Part shown: one piece after another, positions 47,091 through 60,610 of the stretch
How positions within the stretch are numbered: the stretch's first letter is position 1
Layout of the letters: the number at the start of each line of letters is the position of its first letter
NCBI RefSeq assembly: GCF_018320785.1
Contig: NC_054884.1
Coordinates: forward strand, 22,941,667-23,005,666
Reading direction: 5' to 3'
DNA: 64,000 bases
Source of the DNA: Cheilinus undulatus
Lineage: Eukaryota; Chordata; Actinopteri; Labriformes; Labridae
The notes under the pieces: model-generated
Told to the model about the DNA's origin: nothing
The model's input: only the letters and a program-made list of their open reading frames with translations
Database searches by the model: none
Program-made: the position numbers and the translations under genes

Positions 47091-48600
47091 AATAAGTGAC
47101 GATTAAGTAATTGAGAAAAATGTTCTTTGTTATGCTCCACCGCTGGGTGGGAGTTAAGGCCCACATAGCTGTGAGACTGTTGTCTTCAGCCCTTATCCCC
47201 CTCTAACATGCAGGTGGTCTCTGTGTACCTGCAGCCCTCCATGCCTCAGAGGGGGATCAGGTTTGTGCAGTGCAGATAACTGTCAGCTCCAGGCCATGAG
47301 GGCGCTTATCCAACCAGGTGGAAACAGCACCACCTGCCTGAGTCTCCTGCATGCAAGAACAGAACAGATATGACTGCATATTTAGTATTCTGCAGGACTC
47401 ATTTTGTGACAACCCACATAGAAACAATTTTCATTTTAGTTCATCGAAGTCTGCAGTAATAATGAAGAGCATGCTGTCACTCAGTGAGTTTTTATTCTAA
47501 GGAATGACAAAGGCTTTAATTTTCTGTCATGATTCAAACTTTGCGATCTGTCAGGTCAGTGGTTTTCAAGCTTCTTCGACTTATTAATACTAAACAATGT
47601 TGTTCTGTATTCTCCTGTCACCCCGTCATGGGTGGATTGCTAGACTGGCCTACTGGGCACAGGCCATGGGGCCCCAGAACCAGGGCTTCTGTTAGTGTGT
47701 AAACATTTCTTGACAGAAAGTCAATAAAAACAGCTACAAAAACACAACAAAATGCAAATAGACTCCAAAGAGATGCCTGAAACGATAAATAAGGATAGTT
47801 AAACAGCAGCAGAGACACAAACAACCATTTATGGGCATCAAATATCTCCAGAGAGGCTTAAAATGCAGACATATGCTGTATAAGGATTTTTTTTAAAAGG
47901 CCACACAAAAAAAATAACTACAGCAGCTTTTATAATGAACCAAGATATGTGAAACACTAAAAAGTCCTATACTATATTAAACATATACGGACATATGTCG
48001 ACAATCAACCAGACTCTTTTAGCTCAGAATTTTTAAACCAAATTAAATGAATGAATTTTATCCAACATGTTACACAGCCCACCCATAACTGAGGTCACAT
48101 TTTAGATGTAGTTATTACCTACAGCCTGCCATCATCTGTGACCTCTGTTATGTTGTCCGACCATTTCTGTCTTTTTTAATATCAGTGATTTTAAGCCATA
48201 GGAAATACCAGTGCATACTGTCAGGAAACGCTATCTTACTGCTGTAGCGGCTGATATCCCCCCCAGATGTTTTACCTTCCTCCTGTGATTTTGTTGTTGA
48301 AAATGTTAACATTTAACTTAAGTCAGCACTTGACACTGTGGCACTAATAATAACGAAAGAAGTCTCAACAAACCCAAAGCCTCCCTGGAAAAACAACTAC
48401 ATCATCAGCCTGAAAAGAAACTGCAGAAAAGCAGAGCAGAGGTGGGGAAAAAACAAAATTCAAGTTAACTACGGAATTTTTTGTAATCATCTAAAAATAT
48501 CTACAACACAGCCATCAAACAAGCAAGAAGAGAGCATTTTTCAAAATTAATTCACAACAATCAAAACAATCCAAAAGTCCTTAGAAAAAGTCCTTACAAC
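47091..48600. other. Intergenic DNA, possible conserved non-coding stretch
   Basis: 47120-47350 is of higher complexity (CAGGTGGTCTCTGTGTACCTG, GGAAACAGCACCACCTGCCTG, split for length) with paired CAGGTG/CACCTG E-box words. It could be a regulatory element. The rest shows nothing. Confidence 0.35.
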
Positions 48601-48606
48601 TATTTT

Positions 48607-49345
48607 ACAACCTTTTTAACCAGAGCAGAGATTTTAAGATTCTTTAAGTAGTCTTTAAAGCTCTTGATGGTCTTGCCCCTCCTTATTTGTCTGGTTTGCT
48701 TTGCCCTGTGAGCCCAGTAGAGCCCCAGGCCATCAGGAAGTTATCTGTTAACAGTTCCCAAAGTTAGAACTAAAACTTACAGTGAGGTATCTTTTTACTT
48801 TGGCCCCCATCTGTGGGACAGCTTACCTGAAGACCTGAGGGCCACACCGAATGTTAATGTTTTTAAAAGCAAACTCCAAACTTTCCTTTTTAGTCTGGTT
48901 TTGTCAGAATTTAATATCCTCATCTTAATATATTTTTGTAATTTAGGTTTTATTTTATTCTGTTTTAGTTACCTTTTAGTGTTGTTATTCTTGTTACAGC
49001 ACCCTTTTATTATTTATTTTATTTTAATTCCATTTCAATGTACTTTTTATTTTATTTGATGAAATTTTATTCTACACTGTAACCTAACCTCCAATGTTTA
49101 CTCATTTTAAACCTTTAAGATGGTGTTTCCTCAGTCCATACTGGGTTTCCTGTTCTTATAGTGTCTTTTATTTATCATGTATTTTGCCAATGTTGTGTAT
49201 GGATTGAGGGCTGGCTGGGTTAGAGGGTTGGGTGGAGTAGGTCTGGGTCATATTTCCTTTAATCTTCTTTTATCTGTCTGCAAAGCACTTTGTGCTACAT
49301 TGTCTTGTATGAAAAGTGCTATATAAATAACGTTTAATTGATTGA
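48607..49345 (+). mobile_element. L2-like LINE, 3' end
   Basis: A broken frame reads FKALDGLAPPYLSGL near 48650-48700, followed by a LLWPPSVGQLT-like patch, the C-terminal pattern of L2/Rex1-type fish ORF2. The 3' end has AAGCACTTTGTGCTACATTG and GTGCTATATAAATAACG, with a short TTGATTGA-type tail ending near 49345. The upstream ORF2 is absent (5' truncated). Frameshifts and stops occur. Confidence 0.65.
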
Positions 49346-50490
49346 AAACCATTCACGATGAGACACCAAATGACTAAGAAAATGTACAAAAGTTAGCATC
49401 AGTGATGTACATCTGTGAAAAGACAGAAATAATCAGCTGTTTTTAATCATGAGGACACAATTTCAGCACACTTTTCTGTTTTATTTTTTCAAAAATACCA
49501 CATGGATGTATTTTAGAAAGAAGTTGTAACACAACTGAAACTGTGCTGTCAGTACCATGACATGTGCCCCCCCCCCCCATGTGCCAAAAGATAATAATAA
49601 TAATGATAATGTGGCAATAACTGAATAACTGAACAGTTTTTAAATTTAAATATTTTCTGTTGCACTTTCTATTTTGGTAGCGACAAATCTAGAAAACCTG
49701 AACATTGGGAAACTGTAAAAATAAAAAGCAAGCTCTAATAAGAAATAATTTCCTGAGTTTTTATCATTATGCAGGATTACCAGAATTTAGGAAATAAATA
49801 CTTGTTTCCTTTCAGGATATTTCCAACTCTGCTTTTACAACAATTTGGTGGAATTGCCCATCGTGTGTTACACAATGGAGTCTTACTGAGTTTACAGTGA
49901 AATAGACCCGCTGTCCTCATATGTAGACGTGTCTTATTAAACTTATCAGGTCTCACTGATCCTAAATGAGTAGGAGACATCAAAAACACAGACCAAATAA
50001 ACGGCGCAGTTCTCAGGGGGTTAAAGAACATTTGACCATGTTAAAGCACGTTTTGCTGCTGATTTTTTGACCCACTAAATCTTTGTTATGGTGACTTATT
50101 TGGTGTATGTGTGGAATTTCTTGTACTGCTGCCTTGGCCAGAACTCCACTGTAAAAGAGATTTTTGTATCAAATAAAAACAATACCTCCAAACTTTGCTA
50201 TTGCCAGCATGGAGGCATAAACTGTACCTGAAATCTTTTTCCATTGTATAAGTGGTGGAGGAACCATTGTCCTCTAGGCAGCCCATGATCCCAGGACATT
50301 TGAACACTGAGTTCAGTTCTGTACTGATTCAATAGAGCTCCTCAGAAGGCTCTCCACACAGGCCTGGTTGCTGTCATGAACAGCTGACTCCACCAGCTGC
50401 GGGTGTGGAGCCACTGAAGTCAGACTTACAAAATACCAAGGTTTAAGCTGATGTGAGTGAAAAAAAGTGGAAAAATTCAACAACATCTAG
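49346..50490. other. Intergenic DNA, nothing recognised
   Basis: Contains a C-run at 49566-49578 and no supported gene. It ends near the ARL3 poly(A) site. Confidence 0.4.
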
Positions 50491-51425
50491 CAGAGTTTTC
50501 TTTCATTTTTATTCACATACAGTACCTTCAATTCTGGACAGATTACATTCAAGAATATCAAAAGGAAACGCCAAGAGTGAATTCCCTCACTAACCCAAGA
50601 AGCACAAAGAAATGCATTGGGACGTACAGTACCTAGGTTAAAAATCTGCCAGCTTATATTAGATATGCAAACATTATAGACTACAGCAGGGTGACATATA
50701 CTCTATAACATGTGCATAACATAACATATAAACACAGGGCTGAGCTATTTACAGAGGATCCAAAAATGTAGTCGCTCTTAACCATTTAATTTCTTATTTT
50801 TTATACATATTAACATGTAACATATTAATCTTTAAATGGGAGAGTTGGACCATTTCTCCATCATCCTTGAGATCGCACACACCACACCAGTTTGTTTGAA
50901 AGCACTCCACACTCTACTTCACCATAAATAAAACAATTACAAAAATATACCTCACTTCAAACAGAGCCATAGCAGGAAAAGCGCGTACAGCCAGCGTGGA
51001 ATGATACTTAAAAAAAAATGACAAAAATGAACCTGTAAGAATGAGATGGAGGAAAAGTTACAGAACAAGCTGGAATACAAATAAAAGACAGCAGTTTAAT
51101 GGGAATGTTTGAGGTTGTAACAGGCTGGGATTGGCTGGAATGGTGATGCTGACGTGGGTAGTCTGGGTGGAGGGGGATGATTTCCTGGCAAGGGTTCCCG
51201 TTGAGGTCAAACCCCCATTTCTTTAAAAAGACAAGTTAGTTAACAAGGATAAAAGAATGCAGGGGGTTATAAAGTCCACGTTGGATTAGTAGTGTTTTTA
51301 CATTCACAGGTATATCCCATCATTCTAAGGCTCAGGAGGGTGCAATGTGTGTCAGTGTATGTGTGTGTGCTGCTGCCACTGCTGCTGCTGCTGCTCCTCC
51401 TAAGTAGTAAAGACTAGAGGCAAAG
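50490..51425 (-). other. arl3: ARL3 3'UTR (putative)
   Basis: Downstream of the ARL3 stop, no repeat or other gene intervenes up to a minus-strand AATAAA. A short CTG-type run (51370-51398) lies near the stop codon. Confidence 0.5.
50508..50513 (-). terminator. arl3: Probable ARL3 poly(A) signal
   Basis: AATAAA on the minus strand, about 910 bp beyond the ARL3 stop codon. The 3'UTR would then span about 50490-51425. Confidence 0.5.
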
Positions 51426-54590
<3,165 letters not shown>

Positions 54591-54760
54591 CTTGTTGCCT
54601 TCGCTCTTGGAGACGCCGCCGAGGGTTACTAAGGGGGGTGACGTCAGACGTATAGTTACGTACAATACCGTCGCGTGTGGAAGACTGGTGTATCGGCTTG
54701 TTAGGTGACCGTGTTAAGTTGTGACTATAGGACAAAGGCGTCTGTGGTTGCTATGGTTAT
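54591..54760 (-). promoter_or_regulatory. arl3: ARL3 promoter and 5'UTR
   Basis: CpG-rich compared with its surroundings. A perfect CRE TGACGTCA (54640-54647) lies about 50 bp upstream of the ATG. GTTGCTATGGTTAT (54747-54760) is one perfect half of an RFX X-box with a poor second half; X-boxes are typical of ciliary genes, but this one is tentative. Confidence 0.5.
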
Positions 54761-55700
54761 GACAGCTGTTGAAAACGTAAAGTATTGTCGTAAATGCCTC
54801 GTTTGTTTTATTTATATATATATATATATATGAGATGTTTATTTCATTATGTCTAAAAGAAGTTACTTGTCAACGCATTTTACTTCTTCAGCTTTACTTG
54901 TAGCTGCAACAACTACAAAAGTATGGTGAAAATAAAGGATATAAAAAGATAAAAGCGGAGGTGATTAAAAACTTATGCGAACTGAATAATGAAATGCTGA
55001 AAATAAGAAGAAGTTGTATTGATGGAAAATCTTGTAAGTTGATGAAAAAATTGACGAATTTAATCATTTTTATTGGTTTTCATTCAACACTAATAATTTG
55101 CAGCGCAAACATTTTTATTTATCATTGAAGGAAAAGGGCCTCAAGGTTGGAATTAACAAAAAGTGATGATAAAAATAAAGATGATGAAAATAAATTGATT
55201 TGAATCATTAACCGTACAAAAATGCACACAGATTAAAATATTAAGTGAAGAAAATGCTTTTGAAGTTCACGAAGGGTGAAACTAACAAAAATAAACTGAT
55301 AAAAGTATTCATACGGAAGCGCTTAGCTGAGAGTCACCAGTTAACACGGTCGCTCTTTAAAGTGCTACACCAGTCTAGCTTGCTAGCTTCTTTTAACTCG
55401 TTGAAAAAGTAGGCCAAGCATGTTTATTATGTATGGTTATATGTCTTATGAAAAACTTATCCGCGGGTTCAAGATATGCACCTGCTTTATCTGCAGAATA
55501 AAGTCTATACAATATATACTTGGTAACTAAGTAACCAGAGAAAATTAGATGGCTAGTTAGCATAAAAAACGCCGTATGGTTTAGTCTCGTTCTTAGTCCC
55601 CGGAAACACAAGCATCCGTCAAACACTGACGCTAAATTTTTCTTTTTTCGTGTTATCGTTCCGAAAAGAGCCATGTTTAGTTTTCGCCGGTTTTAACGCA
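54761..55700. other. ARL3-SFXN2 intergenic region
   Basis: A TA microsatellite at 54816-54832, then AT-rich DNA with nothing recognised until the CpG-richer SFXN2 promoter. Confidence 0.45.
55393..55674 (-). other. Open frame facing away from the SFXN2 promoter
   Basis: 93 codons starting MALFGTITRKKKNLAS, with ATG at 55674 within about 150 bp of the SFXN2 first exon, on the other strand. The basic N-terminus could suit a small mitochondrial protein, but no domain is recognised and the later part looks like chance frame. It may be the first exon of a divergent transcript. Confidence 0.2.
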
Positions 55701-55821
55701 GGGAGCTGCCCCAACTCGTGATTGGAGGACGGTGTGCCACGTGCACATATCTTTACTACGCTTCACGAGCACATTTGATTACCTGACAGGTTCACACGGA
55801 CAAGCGAGTGATCTGGCGAAG
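55700..55821 (+). promoter_or_regulatory. sfxn2: SFXN2 promoter and non-coding first exon
   Basis: Reverse CCAAT (ATTGG, 55721-55725) and CACGTG (about 55739) precede a likely non-coding first exon ending GCGAAG/GTATGC at 55821. The next exon begins at 60542 after TTTTTCTGCAG and carries the start codon. Confidence 0.5.
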
Positions 55822-56343
55822 GTATGCTTTCGGATTTTGACACAAAATATTTCTTTTTGTGCATCTATGCTTCGACTAGTTGTTTGTGTCTTTTTCTGCA
55901 GCTGAAGTCTAACCCAGCTGGTAACTCGAGCGATGTTGCATCACTCTGCTCAGACTGACATGACTTTACTTTTCACTGCTCTTCGGTTGGTTTACTGAAC
56001 ATAGAGTCCGTCTTCGTACATACATCCTTATGTCTTTGATAAACTAACTGCCTGTGAAACATTTTACATTTCATGCATGCACAAGGTTTGATTTTAACGT
56101 GCTATCTGCTGAGTTAATAGTTATCCTGATGTATTCAGATGTTATTTTGTGCCTTGGGCTGTAGATCCAGTTTGTCAAGCCTTAGATGAAGCTCCTTATA
56201 GTTCCAATAACTTCTGTCAGTTCTTACTGTTGTCCTGAAGCTTCAAGTTAGCCCTGCTTAATCATTTTCAGATCAGTCTGCCTAGTCTGTTTGCAGGGTA
56301 AGTTTTTTTTTTCATTAAAAAAAAAAAAAAATCTTTTTTACCC

Positions 56344-56374
<31 letters not shown>

Positions 56375-56860
56375 ACACACACAAACAAAGATACCAGTAA
56401 AATCAAAAATCACCCATTGGATACCACAGCAAGTCATGTCTGTAATTAATTTTGAATAATCTCTTGATTTTGATAAACTTAATTTGCAGGCAATGCAATG
56501 TGGACCGTGTTCGATCGTGTACTTTTTATTTTGATTGGTGCATTCCTCTCCAATGTACAGTTTGAGTTCTTTTCAATGTAATTGATCAGTGAAATAGAGA
56601 TTTTATTCTTTAAAATATCTCAATTTTTTTTTTGACAACCTTAATCAGGATAAATGATTTATTAAATGAGGTGTCTAATATATAAAATAGAGTTACTCCC
56701 TGTTCATGTTTATTCATTTCTTAATGCAGCTGAAGTTGCAGTTCTGTGAAAAAACTGAAATTCTTTCCTGTAATATATACAGCATATTTGCTCACAACAT
56801 CATCCTTTCCCCCATTATTCCTGATGCATATACCTGCTAGACGGTTATACTGCTCCTTAT
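55822..56860 (+). other. SFXN2 5'UTR intron, first part
   Basis: AT-rich DNA with a compound poly-T/poly-A, poly-C (about 22 C) and CA microsatellite at 56307-56383. No gene seen. Confidence 0.5.
56307..56383. repeat. Compound homopolymer and (CA)n microsatellite
   Basis: T-run, A-run, a run of about 22 C and a CA run in succession. Assembly or polymerase slippage errors are likely here. Confidence 0.85.
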
Positions 56861-56861
56861 A

Positions 56862-57530
56862 CAGTGCATTCAGAAAGTATTCAGACCCCCTTCACTTTTT
56901 CAGTTTGAAAGCAAAGCAGGCTTTCATGTGTTTCACACTGAGGAGAGGCTTCAGTAGCCATAAAGCCCAGATCAGTGGAGGGATTCAGTGAAGTTTGTCT
57001 TTGTGGAACTTTGTCCCATCTCAACACAGGATCTCTGAAGCTCAGTGAGAGTGACCATCAGGTTCTTGCTCACCTCTTTTACCAAGGCCCTGGTTGTGCC
57101 AAATGTCTTAAATTTGAGAATTATGGAGGCCACTGTGCTCTTAGGAACCTTCAGTGTAAGCTTCCCCCAACCTGAGCTTTGCAGCACTCCCATCTCTGAG
57201 CTCTGCAGGCAGTTCCTTTCGCCTCATGGCTTGGTTTTTGCTCTGATATGCATTGTCAGCTGTGAGGCCTTCTATAGAGCGGTTGAATCATGCCCAGTCA
57301 ATTTAATCTACCACAGGTGGACTCCAGTGAAGGTGTAGCAACATCTTGGGAAAGATCCAGAGAAATGGGAGAATCCTGAGCTAAATTTCAAGTGATGTTG
57401 CAAATGGTCTGAATACTTAATTCAGTGTGATATTTCATTTTAAATTTTTGATAAATCTGCCAAAAAAAAAAACCTTAAAATTCTCATGTCATTGTGTGGT
57501 ATGGGATATTGTTTGACTCATATTACTAAT
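56862..57530 (-). mobile_element. Tc1-like fragment (TTCAGAAAGTATTCAGACCC family)
   Basis: Starts CAGTGCATTCAGAAAGTATT after a TA. It runs through GGAGGCCACTGTGCTCTTAG and CTCATGGCTTGGTTTTTGCT, antisense to the N-terminal part of a Tc1 transposase, to GGTCTGAATACTTAATTCAG. The distal terminal repeat is missing and most of the coding region is deleted. It lies in the SFXN2 5'UTR intron. Confidence 0.7.
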
Positions 57531-58866
57531 TCAAGTTTAAAATCCTGGTATTGTGACAGCTCTATTTGTGGCTGCAAACTCTGGTTCTGTGAAAACATGA
57601 TTGGAAAAATAATCACAACTTTCACACAGATGAAAGATACTCATGAAAATAGTTTGTTAGTTATAAAATTATGGCCTAATGACCTAGTTTCATCAAATAC
57701 AGCCATCAGTTCCTCTGTTTGTTTCTACAATCCTCATGATATGTCATGGTATGTAGGGCCATCCTGACTTCTGGCACATGTTCAGGGTTTCCCACAGCGT
57801 TCTGCTGGCCTTATCCTACTTTCTAAACAAGCAGCTGCAGAAATGATCCAGCTCCAACCAGACTGAGCCTTCAAAGAGAGCACTGATATCCTCCTCTCCT
57901 CATGTGCCCTTTACTCACAAAAAGTTAAACCATACCAGGCAGATTCCTGCTGTTAAACCTCACTTAATATCCACTGAAAATAATTAGTAATGTAATGCTG
58001 AAGATGCTCGTTTTGGATGTTTGGATAATTTGAGCTGCAGTCAGCAGATTCATTGTAATAAGATGAAGAATGCTGTAGCTGCAAAAACCCAAAATGATGA
58101 CCTGTGGAACCATTTACAAGGATGTGGTCAATGATTTCTAGTGCAGGTTTGGCCCTTGAGAGTTTTTTAGGTAGGAACAAGGGTTTGTGTTTGTTCAGGG
58201 TTTTGTTGGGTTCACTCCAAGGGTGCATGTTGGGAAATGTTAAGTCCAGCTGCTCAGGAGGGGGATAGATCCTAAAAAAGCCTACCTTGATGTAGTAGGC
58301 AGAACAACTGTGGCACAAAGAGGAAGCTTGTGCTTACCAGACCACGTTTCATTACCAACACAGGTTCTATCAGTGCTTCAAGTCAGTATTATGTACTTGA
58401 TCATTTTCCTCATATACTTTAAACACCCCAAGAGCTCCACTTGGCATCACCAAAATGCTAACACCAGAAATTTCAACCTACATGTTATAAACCTTCACAT
58501 TCACACTTGCACAAAACACATGACACTGACCAGAATTTGACTTTTTTTTTTTTTTTTTTAAACAATCTAATGACTTTTATAATAAGAAATGCTAAAATGA
58601 TATTTTTCAAAGGCTGAAAGCAGTGATTTTGTATTTTTACTTCACCTTTTTCTTTAAAAGCAGCCTGTTTTCCTGTCTTTTCTGAAAAGGATATCATCCT
58701 GGATCATCTGAGGCTTGTTGTTGCCAATGTCTTCTTAAAAGTTGCCAACATCAGAATTTAAAACTTTGATATCATACTGGTAAACATAAAATTGGTTAAC
58801 TTCTTGTTTTCAATCATCAAAAACTGCAAGCAACTCCAGTACCTGTCTAAATTACTGGCAAAGCTA
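57531..58866 (+). other. SFXN2 5'UTR intron, middle part
   Basis: A 121-codon minus-strand frame (57953-58318) has no recognised domain and no splice context. I take it as chance. A poly-T run lies at 58540-58559. Confidence 0.35.
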
Positions 58867-59749
58867 CACTACATGGACAAAAGTATTTGCTACTTGACTA
58901 TTACACCAAAAGGGATATACTTTAATATGGAGTTTGCAACCTTTTGCAGGTATAACAGCCTCCAGTCTTCTTGGAAGGCTTTACACAAGAGTTTGGAGTG
59001 TTTTCTTGGGAATTTGTGCCCATTCATTTCATATAGCATTTACGAGGTCAGGCACTGATGTTGGGCAAGAAGGCCTAGCTCACAATCTCCATTTCAGTTC
59101 ATCCCAAAGATGCTCTATGGGGGTTGAGGTCAGGACTCTGTGTGGGTCAACCAAGTTCTTCCACATCAAACTCATCAAGCCGTGTCTTTGTAGTCATTGC
59201 TTTGTGCACTGAGCTTTACGCCACTCCACCTGGGGCCAAGTGCACCAGCTGGTCGTGACTTAAATTGGTCTTACCTCCTATGTCCGACATAGCTACGACC
59301 AACTTCTTGGCTCAACTTTGCACCAAGTACAGCATAGAACTGTCGTAGCTACACCTGGTCTGGTCGTAGGTGTTCACATGAACGTTCACTGAGAATGTCA
59401 GCGGAAGTTCAGAACCTAAACTATGGCATCAGCAGAGTTGGCAACTTAATGCACCATGTGCCTTAGCAGTTTTGACCTCTTCATGATTTTATGTGGTCTT
59501 CTGCTTCGTGGCTGAGTTGCTGTTGTTCCTAAATGCTTCCACTTTCTAATAATACCACTAACAGTAGATCATGGATAACCAGCAGGGACAAAATTCCACA
59601 GTTGTTTTACAAAGGTAACATCTATCACAGTACCACACCTGAAGTCACTGAGCTCTTCAAAACGAGCCATTTTGTATCACAGTTGTTTACAAATGGAGAC
59701 TTAATTCAATAACTAACAAGTGTGGCCAAATAGTTTTGTCCATATAGCA
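58867..59749 (-). mobile_element. Tc1-like transposon (CACTACATGGACAAAAG family), internally deleted
   Basis: Ends CACTACATGGACAAAAGT and TTTTGTCCATATAGCA are inverted, with TA on both sides (58865-58866, 59750-59751). Internal text is antisense to a Tc1 transposase: GCCCATTCATTT, GCTCTATGGGGGTTGAGGTC at one end and GAAGTCACTGAGCTCTTC at the other. The middle of the transposase is deleted, and an unrelated stretch (about 59235-59425) has inserted. Confidence 0.85.
59235..59425. mobile_element. Possible Harbinger-like insertion inside the Tc1 element
   Basis: CAAGTGCACCAGCTGGTCG and repeated TAGCTACGACCA/TGGTCGTAG words have no counterpart in Tc1 elements of this family. They resemble the GTGCACCAGCT end seen at 45465. 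Exact borders are not clear. Confidence 0.35.
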
Positions 59750-60610
59750 TATGTTGCAGATGCTATTGTGCGATTAAGACAGGAAGAGATTGCTAGCAGT
59801 GTTTGTAGGATTAGCTTCTCTCTGAAGCATGTTTTAAGGAATAGATGTGTTTTTAAGCCTTAGTATGGTTCCATACTATTGTTCATTAAAACACAGGAGA
59901 ACGTGGTTCTAACTGAAAAGTAAAAGTACTTGTAAAAATCAAAGAATATTAATACCAATTAAAATAGAAGTCCTAGTCGCCCAATCTAATGTAATTTCTT
60001 GTTTTATTTACAAAAAGGTGTACATTAAGCTCTTCACAGGGTCTAAATTGCACAAAAGTAGCATGTTTTTTTGCACCAAATTGTAACTAATGTTTTTGTG
60101 TAATTAAGACGGTGTCACTGTCTTTGTTTTTAATTTTGTATCCGTATTAAAACATTGGTGTCTGTATTGCAGTGTTGTGAGTTTAAAAAGACTGCCACTG
60201 CTTTCTCTCGTCTACTTTCAGTTATTTAAAAAACAGACTGTATTGTTTTAAAACACTTAAAATAATAACTCTTAGCACAGTGGGGATTTTGACAGCCCTA
60301 CAGAATAGACACACAAACACTCCTAACTTGTGTAACCCAGCTGGAGTTTAAAGACTCTGTGACCCACTGAGCTGAAATCTGTTAATGTTACATCAGCTTA
60401 AACCAGTGTGCACTGGAGATGACAAACATAAACCATGTTGGGATAAACTGATGAGACAGATTCTTATCACTCATTGATGAACTATAAACCAGTATGTGTT
60501 TTCCTATGTCTGTACCTCTAATTGTCCTTCTTTTTCTGCAGGTTTGGTCTGCAGCCGCTGAGTAAACAGAGCTCTCTGAACTTTTTAATGCCTTATTAAA
60601 TCACTTTTAA

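Noticed and set aside
57785-57810. hAT-like CAGGGTTTCCCACAG
   Set aside because: A single short end-like word with no matching inverted end nearby.
57953-58318. 121-codon minus-strand frame in the SFXN2 5'UTR intron
   Set aside because: No domain, no splice context, AT-rich; likely chance.
60180-60302. hAT end GACAGCCCTAC near 60290
   Set aside because: Matches the TAGGGCTGTC terminus but no partner end or target duplication was found, so no element was called.
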